64,000 nt of DNA, from positions 24,055,201 through 24,119,200 of the forward strand of contig NC_092670.1 in assembly GCF_964355755.1 (NCBI RefSeq), in the 5' to 3' direction. Shown here piece by piece: positions 37,245 to 48,603 of the stretch; positions within the stretch are counted from its first letter, which is position 1; every line of letters begins with the position of its first letter. The notes beneath the pieces are model-generated. The model made no database searches and had not been told where the DNA came from. It was given only the letters and a program-made list of their open reading frames with translations. Origin of the DNA: Antedon mediterranea. Its lineage: Eukaryota > Echinodermata > Crinoidea > Comatulida > Antedonidae. Position numbers and translations under genes: made by a program.

Positions 37245-40200
37245 ATGGAACGAAAATCACTTGCAATACAAGAAGATGTGCTGGAGATTTCTGCTGGAAA
37301 TGTAACATTTGCAGCTACAACTCCACTTGTACAGCATACGGTGGCTAAGCCCACCAAAAAGGCCAGGAAGGCGGGGTCTAGCTGTACTATTACTAGGCCT
37401 CCTAAAGCCTGGCGCACACTGGAGCTTTCGGCTGAGCCATCTGGCACGAGTAACAATTGGCTCACTAAAAAATTTGCCGCAAACTATGTTCGCGTTCTAT
37501 CGGACGCACACTAAACGCCTTCAGTACGCGATTTTCTGATTGGATAATTACTTACTACGCTATACAGCACGCGCTGAAATATCATAATAAATCAGAACAT
37601 GTCATGCGCAGTGGAATTTTTTAGTGAGCAGGAAGCTCACGTTCGGCGCACACTTGAGGAAAATGGCACGCGTGCCAAAAAATATTAAACACGATAGATA
37701 TTTTCCTCAGCGGCACGCGTGGCCGATTCCTCACGAAATCCCCGGCGCACACTGTGAGGCAAGTGTTACTCGTGCCAGTTGGCTCAGCCGAAAGCTCCAG
37801 TGTGCGCCAGGCTTAAAGAAGGTAATACGCATAGCAACAGCGATGCCGTTGCTATCGCCGGGCCATCATGCACTAACGTACTGCAGCCTAAAGCCCGGCG
37901 CACACTAGAGCTTCCGGCTGAGCCAACTGCCACGAGTAACACTTGCCTCACAGTGTGCGCCGGGGATTTCGTGAGGAATCGGCCACGCGTGCCGCTGAGG
38001 AAAATATCTATCGTGTTTAATATTTTTTGGCACGCGTGCCATTTTCCTCAAGTGTGCGCCGAACGTGAGCTTCCTGCTCACTAAAAAATTCCACTGCGCA
38101 TGACATTTTCTGATTTATTATGATATTTCAGCGCGTGCCGTATAGCGTAGTAAGTAATTATCCAATCAGAAAATCGCGTACAGAAAGCGTTTAGTGTGCG
38201 TCCGATAGAACGCGATCACAGTTTGCGGCAAATTTTTTAGTGAGCCAAGTGTTACTCGTGCCAGTTGGCTCAGCCGAAAGCTCTAGTGTGCGCCGGGCTT
38301 TAAAGCCCTGCGCACACTAGAGCTTCCGGCTGAGCCAACTGCCACGAGTAACACTTGCCTCACAGTGTGCGCCGGAGATTTCGTGAGGAATTGGCCACGC
38401 GTGCCGCTGAGGAAAATATCTATCGTGTTTAATATTTTTTGGCACGCGTGCCATTTTCCCCAAGTGTGCGCCGAACGTGAGCTTCCTGCTCACTAAAAAA
38501 TTCCACTGCGCATGACATTTTCTGATTTATTATGATATTTCAGCGCGTGCCGTATAGCGTAGTAAGTAATTATCCAATCAGAAAATCGCGTACTGGAGGC
38601 GTTTAGTGTGCGTCCGATAGAACGCGATCACAGTTTGCGGCAAATTTTTTAGTGAGCCAAGTGTTACTCGTGCCAGTTGGCTCAGCCGAAAGCTCTAGTG
38701 TGCGCCGGGCTAACCCGGCGCACACTAGAGCTTTCGGCTGAGCCAACTGGCACGAGTAACACTTGCCTCACAGTGTGCGCCGGGGATTTCGTGAGGAATC
38801 GGCCACGCGTGCCGCTGAGGAAAATATCTATCGTGTTTAATATTTTTTGGCACGCGTGCCATTTTCCTCAAGTGTGCGCCGAACGTGAGCTTCCTGCTCA
38901 CTAAAAAATTCCACTGCGCATGACATTTTCTGATTTATTATGATATTTCAGTGCGTGCCGTATAGCATAGTAAGTAATTATCCAATCAGAAAATCGCGTA
39001 CTGGAGGCGTTTAGTGTGCGTCCGATAGAACGCGATCACAGTTTGCGGCAAATTTTTTAGTGAGCCAAGTGTTACTCGTGCCAGTTGGCTCAGCCGAAAG
39101 CTCTAGTGTGCGCAGGTCGGAGTAGGCCTGAACTATGAGGCTAGGGTTAAAAACCTTGAGCGGTTGGTTGAGCAGCAGGTTAAAGAGACGAAGGCTGCTC
39201 AACAAATAAATGAGTCAACGCACGACCTTTTATCTCAGTTGATGACACAAATGTCATCACAATGTCACAACAATCAATGAATATGATGACAGTAGCTCGG
39301 TGGTAACCTCACGAGTAATATTTACGATAGGCATCATCAGTACGAACGTGATGTGTCTGACCTGGAGGAGGGGGAAGTAACAGGTACACAACTATCCAAG
39401 AAGGATGAAAATCCTGAGGGGCCAGCCACTAATAGTAATAGTAAGGTCAAAGGCCCCCTTCCTCCGGGTTTTGCAGCAAGATTTGCTGTTTCTAACGAAT
39501 TGGCACCAGCAGTCAGCCAAGAGTTGGCTGACACGCTAACATACTTATTGCACTCGCATTGAGTGAGAGTGTAATGACCGAGCTGATCAAAAGCTATCCT
39601 ATACCGGAAAATCTAGAGGCCCTAATGGTGCCAAAGGTCAATCCAACTATTTGGGATTCCATTACACCAAGGGCACGGTCTAACGATCTAAAATTTCAAA
39701 AGGTACAAAAACCTTTGATAAAGGGAATTACCGCCCTTGCTAAATTAGTTGATGGAAATGAGTCATCGGAGATAGCACAGGACACAATCGGCCTACTTGC
39801 CAATGCGAACTTCGAGTTACTTGCACTTCGTAAGGAGATGTTGAAACCGGAAATAAATGCCAAATATACTCATTTATGTAAACCCAGCATTAAGCCTACA
39901 GAGTATTTATTTGGTGACCTGAGTACTACAGTTAAGAAACTGGATGAGGAAAGGAAGGCTACGGCAGGCTTATTTAATTTTAAGTCGTACCAACCAAAGA
40001 CCAGGTCCAACAACTACAGATACCAGCCATACAATAGAAATGGCAAACCTTTTTTAGGTCAAACCCGGCGACACAAATGGTCAACAAACAACTACAACCA
40101 GACCAAATTTTATCAGGGGAAAAAGGACCTAAAACAACAACCGAAGAGGTATGAGTCGATTGATAATATAAGTATTTCTCCTAACAATAAGGTTAACAAA
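37245..40200 (+). pseudogene. DIRS gag-like ORF, interrupted
   Basis: The ORF starts at ATG 37245 (MERKSLAIQEDVLEISAG) and runs to about 37400, where the MITE cluster begins. It resumes at 39114 with a Gln/Glu-rich coiled-coil-like stretch (NLERLVEQQVKE), stops near 39277, reopens at 39353-39562, and shifts frame again into 39559 onward (IPENLEALMVPKVNP). The C-terminal part is basic and Asn/Gln/Tyr-rich (39990-40130), as expected for nucleic-acid binding. It packages element RNA in intact relatives. Identification rests on position and general resemblance, not on a strict motif. Confidence 0.65.
37404..39113. mobile_element. Cluster of four ~400-bp MITEs with GCGCACACT termini
   Basis: Copies: 37404-37814 (inverted), 37891-38300, 38303-38711 and 38713-39113. 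Each is bounded by inverted repeats of about 50 bp beginning GGCGCACACTAGAGCTTTCG and containing GGCTGAGCCAACTGGCACGA. The interior has a second nested inverted block around GGCACGCGTGCC. Copies 2 to 4 are head to tail and differ by few bases. The 2/3 junction reads GGGCT-TTAA-AGCCC, suggesting a TTAA target as for piggyBac or Kolobok; other junctions are degraded. Open frames across these copies are repeat artefacts. Confidence 0.88.
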
Positions 40201-43200
40201 CATAATAACCTTGACATAGTAGGAGGTCGACTCAGGTCATATATACATAGGTGGAAAAAATATACTTCGGATCCATACATCCTAAATGCGGTTTCAGGAT
40301 ATAAAATAGAGTTTGATAAAGCCATACCCTACCACCTAAAAGGAAAAATACCTCATCCATACAAACTCAGCAACATGGATATGGAGGCTATTGATGATCA
40401 AATAGTTAAATTGATATCAAAAGGGGTGGTCAACCCAGCCATGTATGAACATGACCAGTTTGTATCAAATATTTTTACAAGGCCAAAGAAAGATGGAGGG
40501 TTCAGAATGATATTAGACCTCTCTAAATTAAATGAATATGTGACATACAAACATTTCAAAATGGAAATGTTTGGAAATGCATTGACACTAATTTCACCAG
40601 GTGTATATATGACGTCAGTCGACCTCAAAGATGCATATTTTACTGTACCCATAGCAGAGTCGGACACTAAATATTTAAAATTTGTTTGGAAAGACAACCT
40701 GTATAAGTTTGTCGCATTGCCTAATGGGCTTAGCTCTCAGGGCCTAGACTTTTCACGAAATTATTGAAGCCCCCAATTGCGTTTTTGCGCAGCAGAGGGC
40801 ATATTCTGTTGGTTTACATTGATGACATTTTGTGTATAAACCAGTCGGAAGACTTGGCCGGCGGTACCGCCAGGGAAACTAGTGAACTTCTAGCCTCATT
40901 GGGTTTTATCATTAATAGAGAAAAATCAGTAATGAATCCTACGCAGATCATAATCTTCTTGGGATTTGAAATAAATTCTATAAGTATGACGGTTTCCCTT
41001 CCATATCACGAGAAGGAGAAAATTAGAGTTCAAAGTAAACACATACTTACATTAAGTCATACTACCATTAGGAAAGTTGGGTGTCACGAAAGCTCAGACC
41101 ACGAAAGCTCAGACCCCCTAAGACCTAAGATCACGAAAGCTAAGACCCAACACCTAAGATTACAAATACTAAGATATACTACAGATTAAAAACAATACTT
41201 GTTTATCCATACATAATTTTAAACACAGTAGGTTTCATTTATTACCATAAATATAATTTAATACTACCGCAAAACATAGATAAACTCACATTATTTTCGC
41301 CTGTTGAGTAAATGTATATTTTTTCTTTACAACAAACAAACTTGACGGGTTGTTTGTTGGTATATATTTACTCCATTGTGTTGGTTCAGAGGATATTTTT
41401 CTTACGCACCTGCCTTTCTTGTATTTTGACTCCAAATTTGTTGACTAACTTTATCCTGAACACCAAACTTTAAAATTAGGACTTATAAGTACTTTCAGAA
41501 GGAGAAACACATAATAACAAATAAATACATCCTTTAAATTGATGATTTTACATATGTGTTTCTTTGTATACTGTAATGTAACTCCTCGAGCTCCCACCAT
41601 GCTCAATGTTTTTGTTTCCATGGAGCGCCAAAAGAGCAACAATAATAGTACAAGCATAAAAACAGAAAGAAAACGAAACAAAAAAACTTATCATGATTTT
41701 TAAATTAAAATTTATTTGCCAGTATTTATTTCTTCGTACTTGCATGATTATACTATTATCATTACAATTTTAATTTTACATTGTTCCATCCACTCCACAC
41801 TGTAGATGGACTCCACAGAGTTTTCAGCCCTATATATAATTTTTGCTCTTTTGACGTTCCATAGAAACAAAAACATTGAACATGGGGTAGGCCTACTGTA
41901 GTACTGTAGGCTAGTCATTTTGTGTGCGAGAAAAACATCTGTAAAATCATCAATTTAAAAATGTATTTGTTACTTTTTATGTGATTCTTTTTCATGAAAG
42001 TGCCAATTCTAAGGTGTGGTATTCAGAATAAATGTTGGGAGTTAAAATACAAGGCAGGTGCGAAAGATAAATATTTGTAATCTTAGGTGTTGGGTCTTAG
42101 CTTTCGTGATCTTAGGTCTTAGGGGGTCTGAGCTTTCGTGGTCTGAGCTTTCGTGACACCCTAGGAAAGTTGCGCAATTTTTAGGCAAAATTATAGCAAC
42201 ACTACCTGCTGTAGAGTATGGAAAGCTTCATTATAGGGCACTAGAGAAGGAGAAAATACTAGCTCTAAAAATAAATAAAGGCCATTACGATAGGCCTATT
42301 AGTATTTCCGTCAATGGACGGGACGATATTCTTTGGTGGCAAAATAATGTCAAAGACGCATATAAATTGATATATCATGGGTACCCCGACCTAACAATTG
42401 AGACAGACGCTAGTGGTCTAGGCTGGGGTGCCACTGATGGACATACCCACACTGGGGGAAGGTGGATAAACAAAGACCTAGATATTGCATATGCTACAGG
42501 GGCACTAAATATTAATTACTTAGAATTGCTGGCTGCTTTTTTCGGCCTTAAAGCATTGTCCCGTGAGAGAAAAGCTAAGCACATAAGGTTGAAGGTTGAT
42601 AATACCACGGCAGTAGCTTACTTAAACAACATGGGCGGCGCAAAATCAATTGCGTGCAATAAAATTTCAAAAGCCATCTGGTCTTGGTGCATTGAGAACA
42701 ATTTTTGGATAAGTGCAGAATACATCCCAGGTAGAGATAATATAATAGCTGATGCAAAGTCTCGTCAGTTTAAAGATGAGACAGAATGGATGCTTAACAA
42801 AGAATTGTTTATAAAAATCACTAAAACATTCGGCGAACTGGATATAGACCTATTCGCTTCTAGGCACAATGCACAGCTTCCGAAATATATATCATGGAAA
42901 CCGGACCCAGATTCAATTGGTATCGATGCATTTCTACAAAATTGGTCCTCTGCCAAGCTCTATGCTTTTCCGCCGTTCTGCCTTATAGGTAGATGTTTGC
43001 AAAAAATATTGACAGATAATGCCATAGTTATCATGGTGGTCCCAAACTGGCCAACACAGTATTGGTATCCTAAATTACTATCAATGATGGTTGGGGAACC
43101 ACTGAGGTTTAAGAATACCAAACATGCCTTAACATTACATGGTTCAGATGATTGTCATCCCCTTTATAACAGACTTAACCTTTTTGTCTGCAGGCTATCA

Positions 43201-43227
43201 GGGCGGAACTCTACAACAAAGGAATAA
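40200..43227 (+). pseudogene. DIRS RT - RNase H - methyltransferase-like polyprotein
   Basis: The RT is recognisable by FTRPKKDGGFRMILDLSKLN, TSVDLKDAYFTVPI (motif A), LPNGLSS (motif B region) and LLVYIDDI (motif C, YxDD). A 1-bp frameshift near 40740-40750 separates motifs B and C. The foldback element 41079-42161 splits the connection domain. RNase H follows at 42380-42770 with IETDASGLGWGA, NYLELLAAF, VDNTTAVAYL and RDNIIADAKSR, so its D-E-D-D residues are present. Residues DLFASRHNAQ, PDPDSIGIDAF and AFPPF at 42840-42990 match the DAM-methylase-like domain found in DIRS1-type elements. The stop is at 43225-43227. Confidence 0.88.
41079..42161. mobile_element. Foldback DNA transposon, 90-bp perfect TIRs, 10-bp TSD
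   Basis: GGGTGTCACGAAAGC at the left is exactly inverted at the right for 90 bp (41079-41168 and 42072-42161). The 10-bp target TAGGAAAGTT is duplicated at 41069-41078 and 42162-42171. The TIR contains two direct CACGAAAGCTCAGACC subrepeats. Inverted similarity continues inward for several hundred bp (TAAATTGATGATTTTACA near 41535 against TGTAAAATCATCAATTTA near 41941), so nearly the whole element is a foldback. No transposase is encoded. A 9-10-bp TSD and GGG-start ends are compatible with a Mutator-like (MULE) origin; that is inference. Confidence 0.92.
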
Positions 43228-44136
43228 GCAATACTGCAGCAGACGTCATTCTGCAATCCTGGAGACGGTCAACGTGGAAGCAATATAACTCACAGCTAAC
43301 AACATTTATAGACTTTTGTGAAATCAGAGGAATCACATGGCAACAGCTAAACACCGGTCACGTCCTCGATTTCTTGATAAAGCTGAAGGACGAGGGCTTA
43401 GGCTATAGTACTATCAGTACGGCGAAAAGCGCAATTGTAAACTTTCTCGAAATCTTAGATATAAACATGAAGGAGTCTATTGAACTGAAACGATTTATGA
43501 AAGGGTTATTCAATTTTAACCCACCGACTCCAAAATATGCACAAATTTGGGATGTTCGCTTAGTTACAGACTATCTGAGGCGAACAATTAACGACGATAC
43601 ATTATCGCTTAAAGAATTTACCATAAAAGTAGCATTGTTATTAGCATTATTGTCCTCAAGTAGGCTTCAAACCTTATATAATTTCAAATTTTCAAATATG
43701 AATATCGAGAATGAAGCAATCACCTTTTACATTTGTACATTACTAAAAACTAGCAGACCAAACAATACAGGTCAACTGGTGGTTTTCCACAAAAGTGAAG
43801 ACCCTGCGCGCCCTATGTCCGGTCAGAACAATTCTAAAGTACAGGGAAAAAACTAGTAATTTAAGGGAAAATAAGGACAGATTTTTTATATGTCATAAGA
43901 AACCGTATGCCGAGGCATCAAAAGACACAATTGCTCGATGGATAAGGACAGGTTTATCAGAAGCAGGAGTAGATACAACAAAATTTAAAGCCCATTCGGT
44001 CCGAGCGGCTGCATCTTCATCAGCAAAATTAAGGAATGTCCCGGTTGACTTAATAATGAAAACAGCTGGGTGGAGAAACGAACATACACTAAACAGATAT
44101 CTATATATAAATTTACGTAAGGGCAAAATTCGGTAA
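43190..44136 (+). pseudogene. DIRS tyrosine recombinase
   Basis: The frame overlaps the end of the RNase H/methyltransferase ORF and reads YNKGISNTAADVILQSWRR into a SAM-like N-terminal domain (VLDFLIKLKDEGLGYSTI). The catalytic domain shows the first arginine in SSSRLQTLYNF, the H-x-x-R box in AHSVRAAASS, TAGWRNEHT, and the nucleophilic tyrosine region NRYLYI before the stop at 44134. A single frameshift near 43805-43812 separates the first arginine from the rest. The enzyme integrates the circular DNA intermediate in active relatives; here it is broken but all catalytic positions can still be found. Confidence 0.9.
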
Positions 44137-44219
44137 ATCGCGCCTTACTTCTAGAATTTTCACTCGATGGTATGTAAAGTTGGTTCGTACTTTCGGTACT
44201 GATTTTAACCGCCTGATGT

Positions 44220-46655
44220 AACCCTGTTTACTAATTAAATTGAGTTAGATAATTAGTTATTGACGATTAAAACGAATTTAAGTTCAACGATTTGCCCCAA
44301 ATAGGGGTGTTTTCCGATCGTGGTATACACTGTCTAATGGATGTCCATCTTGAAAAATACCCGCCAAAAAAATGCGAGGAGGCTTCGCATTTTTCTATCT
44401 CCTCCTACGATAATTGTTTTTAATAGCTGAAAACCGGTTGAACAGCTAGAGTACACCATCATAATGTTGAAGACAGGCCGATTTTCTTTAAAAAATACTA
44501 TTTTGATAGATTTAATATACGATTATACAAATGTATTGATTTGCGATGAATGGAACATCCCAATCTCTCAGTCTGCCAGAGTTTGGTTTAACACAAGTAC
44601 TGTAGGTAAATTTATGAGCCCTTGGTTTAACACATACGGTAGGTAAATATATGGGCCCTTTGAGAATAAACTTGCAATACTTTGACAATACTGTAAATAC
44701 CTATTAACTATTTTTCATTTGAATCGAACATTTCTTACTGTGAATGTTCGTACTGTTAGATGTAATATAAAAATATATACAAATAAACTTTATTACTGAG
44801 ACTGTGGATAGGCTCTACTGTTAGATATACAAATAAACTTTATACAGTTCCTTCTCAACGTTTGTATTAATTAATAATTACCAAAAATATAAACGTCGTA
44901 GTGGTGTATCGTGACATGTACTTTAATATTTCAATCGATTATGACAGTGACAGTTTTAACAAAGTATTAAATCGCAAATGTTTTAGGCCTACTGTATTTA
45001 GAGGTATATTATTTATAGGCCTATAAAACATGAACAAAATATTTCGTTACTCAGTGGATAAAGAATATATTTAAAAATTGTTCCTCTTTGTACCTATCCG
45101 CTTTCCCATCCCTCAACCCTAATGTTACATAGCGAGGAGGCTTCGCATTTTCCTATCTCCTCCTACGATAATTGTTTTTAATAGCTGAAAACCGGTTGAA
45201 CAGCTAGAGTACACCATCATAATGTTGAAGACAGGCCGATTTTCTTTAAAAAATACTATTTTGATAGATTGCTAGAGTACACCATCATAATGTTGAAGAC
45301 AGGAAAATGTTAAAAACCAATTTCTATTATTTGAATCGGTAAACAGTTTCCATTTATTATACATTGATAATGAAACATGAAATATTCCTATTTGTGTCCC
45401 TCGAGGTTCATTACAATTTATATTTAGTAGTCCCACGGACTTCATCTTAGCCACTCCCCCGAGTGCTAAGGCCAAATTTATGATACCCTACTTTCTATGT
45501 AAGTTTAGTTACAGTTAGTTCTTGACGATAATACAACGAATTTAGGTTACACCCTTCGGCCGCGAAAACGTTTCTGTACAAATATGATACCGATTGGCTT
45601 TATTTCATTCAACAGCGACCATAATCTCGCCAATTACAGGATAGATAAACTATTTTATTATTGATGTGCTTATAAATTAAGACTCATGTAAACAGCTTGA
45701 TTACATCATTTTACAGACAAACGAAACTTTTTTAAACCTACTGTTTCAATAACTGAGTATAATACTGTATACGTTTTCATAAGTAAGTGCATATACATTT
45801 TCGTGTTTTCATTGACGAGATTGTAATAGTAACTTCAGTAACTATTACAGTAATTATTTATTATACGACACTAATGGATGTCAATTTGAAAAATACCCGC
45901 ACACAATAATACGAGGACACTTCGCATTTTCCTATCTCCTCCTACGATAATTGTTTTTAATAGCTGAAAACCGGTTGACCAGTTCGAGTACAGCATCATG
46001 ATGTTGAAGACAGGCCGATTTTCTTTAAAAAATGCTATTTTGATACATGTAATATACGTTTTTACAAATGTATTGATTTGTGATGAATGGAACATTCCAA
46101 ATTATTTGGTTTAACCATAGAGGTATAGATTTAGATTTATGGGCCCCCTTGGAGAATAAACATAAATAGTATTGCAATGCTGTACAATACTGTTAAGGTA
46201 TTAACCACTTTTGATCGCAATTTGAATCGCAAATTTCTTACTGTGAGTGTTGGTACTGTTAGATATAATATAAACAAATATACAAATAAACTTTATTACT
46301 GTGAGTGTGGGTAGGCCCTACTGTTAGATTATAAACATATAATATACAAATAAATAAACGTTATTACTACTGTTGCTTCTCAACGTTTGTATTAATTAAT
46401 AATTTAAAAATATATAAACGTACGTAGTGGTGTATCGTTACATGTACTTTACTATTTCAATCGACTATGACAGTGAAAGTTTTAACAAAGTATTAAATCG
46501 TAAATGTTTTACTGTATTTAGTGGTATATTATTTATAGGCCTATAAAACATTAAAAACAATATTTCGTTACTGAGTGGATAAGAATATATTTTAAAATGT
46601 TTCCTCTTTGTACCTATCTTCTTCCCCCATACCTCAACCCTTAATGTTACATACA
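44220..46655 (+). repeat. Duplicated ~790-bp noncoding segment (two copies plus fragment)
   Basis: The segment containing CTATCTCCTCCTACGATAAT, AGCTGAAAACCGGTTGA and GAAGACAGGCCGATTTTC occurs at about 44336-45129 and 45873-46655. A 160-bp fragment lies at 45130-45305, immediately after copy 1. Looser similarity extends left of both copies (44220 and 45495, the TTGACGAT...ACGAATTTA block). No ORF is conserved between copies. It lies between the DIRS recombinase and the putative right terminus. Confidence 0.8.
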
Positions 46656-46880
46656 AAACAATATAAAATATAGGATTTTTGTCTCTTTCGTTATTGCTCA
46701 TCACATTCAATCTCTCGGAAGTAATTCCCAGGGTGCTAATTTTAGCTGACTACATAAATCATCGTGTATATTTATTCGTTTGTGTAAACGACAATGTAGT
46801 CCTGCAGTACGTACATTTGAAATCTCAATTTTTTTCTCGCTGGGAAATACTGTGTATTCGAGAACCATCTGTGGGCACGA

Positions 46881-46917
46881 CCTAGATGGTACGCGAGCGA
46901 AGCGAGCGTGCCATCTA
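46881..46917. repeat. CpG-rich hairpin
   Basis: CTAGATGGTACGC and its near inverse GCGTGCCATCTAG flank GAGCGAAGCGA. The related ACTCGCTTCGCTCGCAT word occurs at about 2750. It is likely the end of a dispersed repeat. Confidence 0.6.
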
Positions 46918-47348
46918 GTTATAATAAACCTATAAAATTTGTAGAAAACCCGTCATTTCAACAGGCACTGTTGAGAAAAGTTGATTCATCAACTCTTTAA
47001 TATTGGTTGTGTTTGTTGTTGGCTACTACAAATAGCCCCTGTTTTCATTTTGAACCAGTTTAATATTGTTGTTTAGTTTTCTAATTGATGTTTTTAGGGT
47101 GAGAATCCTAAAACGTTGGACTATTGATTATAAGCAAAATAAATGCTTTATTATTAATACAACACGATAGTTGTCATATTTAAGTTGCCCGTTAGGCAAA
47201 CATCCTTATGAATGAATGTAGACTTTTGGAAATAAAGTTGTTTTATTGAAACTAACATTTCCGTCAATTATTTGGTTTACAGTTCAAACATGTTTCCAGA
47301 GTTGGCTTTAAACATCTCAGTTTACAGCGAACGTATATGAAATAAAAT

Positions 47349-47655
47349 AGGAAGATTAAACGAGACTTACCTGTAAGTTGAAGTTTGATCACTATTTTAT
47401 GAATATGTGAGTGAGGTGTAAACTGCCCGCCTCAACCCACCCCAAGTAAAACAATTATTATTATAGAACAATGCAGGTTATCATATATATACTTATCGCT
47501 GCAAATTATTACTCTGGACATGTTTGATTTAAAGTATGAGGGTGCGCGTGCGCGTTGGGATCTCAGTTTACACCTCACTGCACTCACATATTCATAATTA
47601 ATAGTGATCAAACTTCAACTTACAGGTAAGTCTCGTTTAATCTTCCTATTTTTTT
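47349..47655. mobile_element. Internally deleted DIRS-like terminal pair
   Basis: AGGAAGATTAAACGAGACTT onward (47349-47427) is inverted at 47568-47650, giving arms of about 78 bp around a 140-bp core. The inner part of the right arm, 47536-47571, reads ATGAGGGTGCGCGTGCGCGT and matches, inverted, the start of the neighbouring DIRS element at 37167-37202 with one mismatch. This is what remains when only the inverted termini of a related element survive. Confidence 0.6.
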
Positions 47656-47780
47656 GTATTCGAGGATGATATAGAATGCGTTCGCGTTTATACGCTTAAT
47701 GCGCTGCGTTGCGTATCGTTCTCACGCAGATAGGCTCAACACACAGGCATAGCAGTGCGTATGTGCAGGGTAGGGCATAT

Positions 47781-48322
47781 CTGGGGTGGATTGCTATAAA
47801 ACAGTCTTAACTGATGGTCTTAACTCCCCGATTAAAGCCGGCTTTATCAGATAGACGGGCTTATTAAAGCCACTCCTGATAGGCCATTGCTATAAAACAG
47901 TCTTAAATAAGACCACGTAAAGTAACAAATTGAGGGCGTACTTTGCGCGTAGAATACCAAATAAGGTAATGTTCGTCCCGCTTGTTCAATTCACAAATCA
48001 TAACAGTACGTACATTTATACACGACAAAATCTATTCTAGGCCTAGCCTATATAAGAATAAAATCACCGTTATTATTTGATTTAACACTTAAAACTCGTT
48101 CAATTGGTTATCTTTGACGATAAATAATACGTAAAAGCAACAAAAAGAGAGGGTTAAGACTGTTTTAAGACTCCTTCGAGTAGGCTTTAATTTTAAAGAC
48201 CGTTTACAGGTTAGACCGCGGTATAGCAATGGTCTATAATATAAGACTACTTGCTACGTCACGAATTATAGCCGGCTAAGCGCTAAGACCGGTTATAGAC
48301 CGCTTATAGCAATCCGCCCCAG
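47781..48322. mobile_element. MITE with CTGGGGTGGATTGCTATAA termini
   Basis: The left end CTGGGGTGGATTGCTATAA is inverted at the right end as TTATAGCAATCCGCCCCAG (one mismatch). Internal GCTATAAAACAGTCTTAA is repeated near the left end, and GGTCTATAATATAAGACTAC-type words lie near the right. About 540 bp, noncoding. Confidence 0.85.
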
Positions 48323-48603
48323 ATTGGTCGATTGCAGCCGCCATCTTGTTGGTTCCCTCACGTCAAAGATAGTGTGAGTAGGAAGATGTTACACTTCGCT
48401 CAAAAATTAGAGAACCACTCGAGATAGGGCGCCTCTCACGACGAGTAGGGATAGACGAATCTGAAACATGAGTTGCGCAATGGCAAAGCCTAACGAAAAT
48501 GGTGTTTTCGGCAATAAATTGTAAAAATAAGCCACAAAAAACGTCAAACAAACTTCTTTTTTGTTTTTATTATACAAAGTTAAAAATTAATATGATGTTT
48601 TCA

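Larger units (their letters stand above)
37145..47348 (+). mobile_element. Composite DIRS-type tyrosine-recombinase retrotransposon
   Basis: Gag-like, RT, RNase H, methyltransferase-like and tyrosine-recombinase regions lie in order on the plus strand, as in DIRS1-like elements. A 35-bp terminal segment at 37145-37179 is inverted at 47314-47348 (sharing CAGTTTACAGCGAACGTATA), which I take as the inverted terminal repeats. There is no obvious target duplication, as expected for recombinase-mediated insertion. The element is dead: four MITEs interrupt gag, a foldback transposon interrupts RT, and at least three frameshifts are present. The 3.2 kb after the recombinase (44137-47313) is mostly non-DIRS duplicated repeat, so the right boundary is less certain than the left. 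Confidence 0.75.

Noticed and set aside
37148-39205. Open frames of 60-105 codons on both strands between 37.1 and 39.2 kb
   Set aside because: Except for the first DIRS gag segment they read through MITE copies and repeat the same peptide wherever a copy occurs, on either strand.
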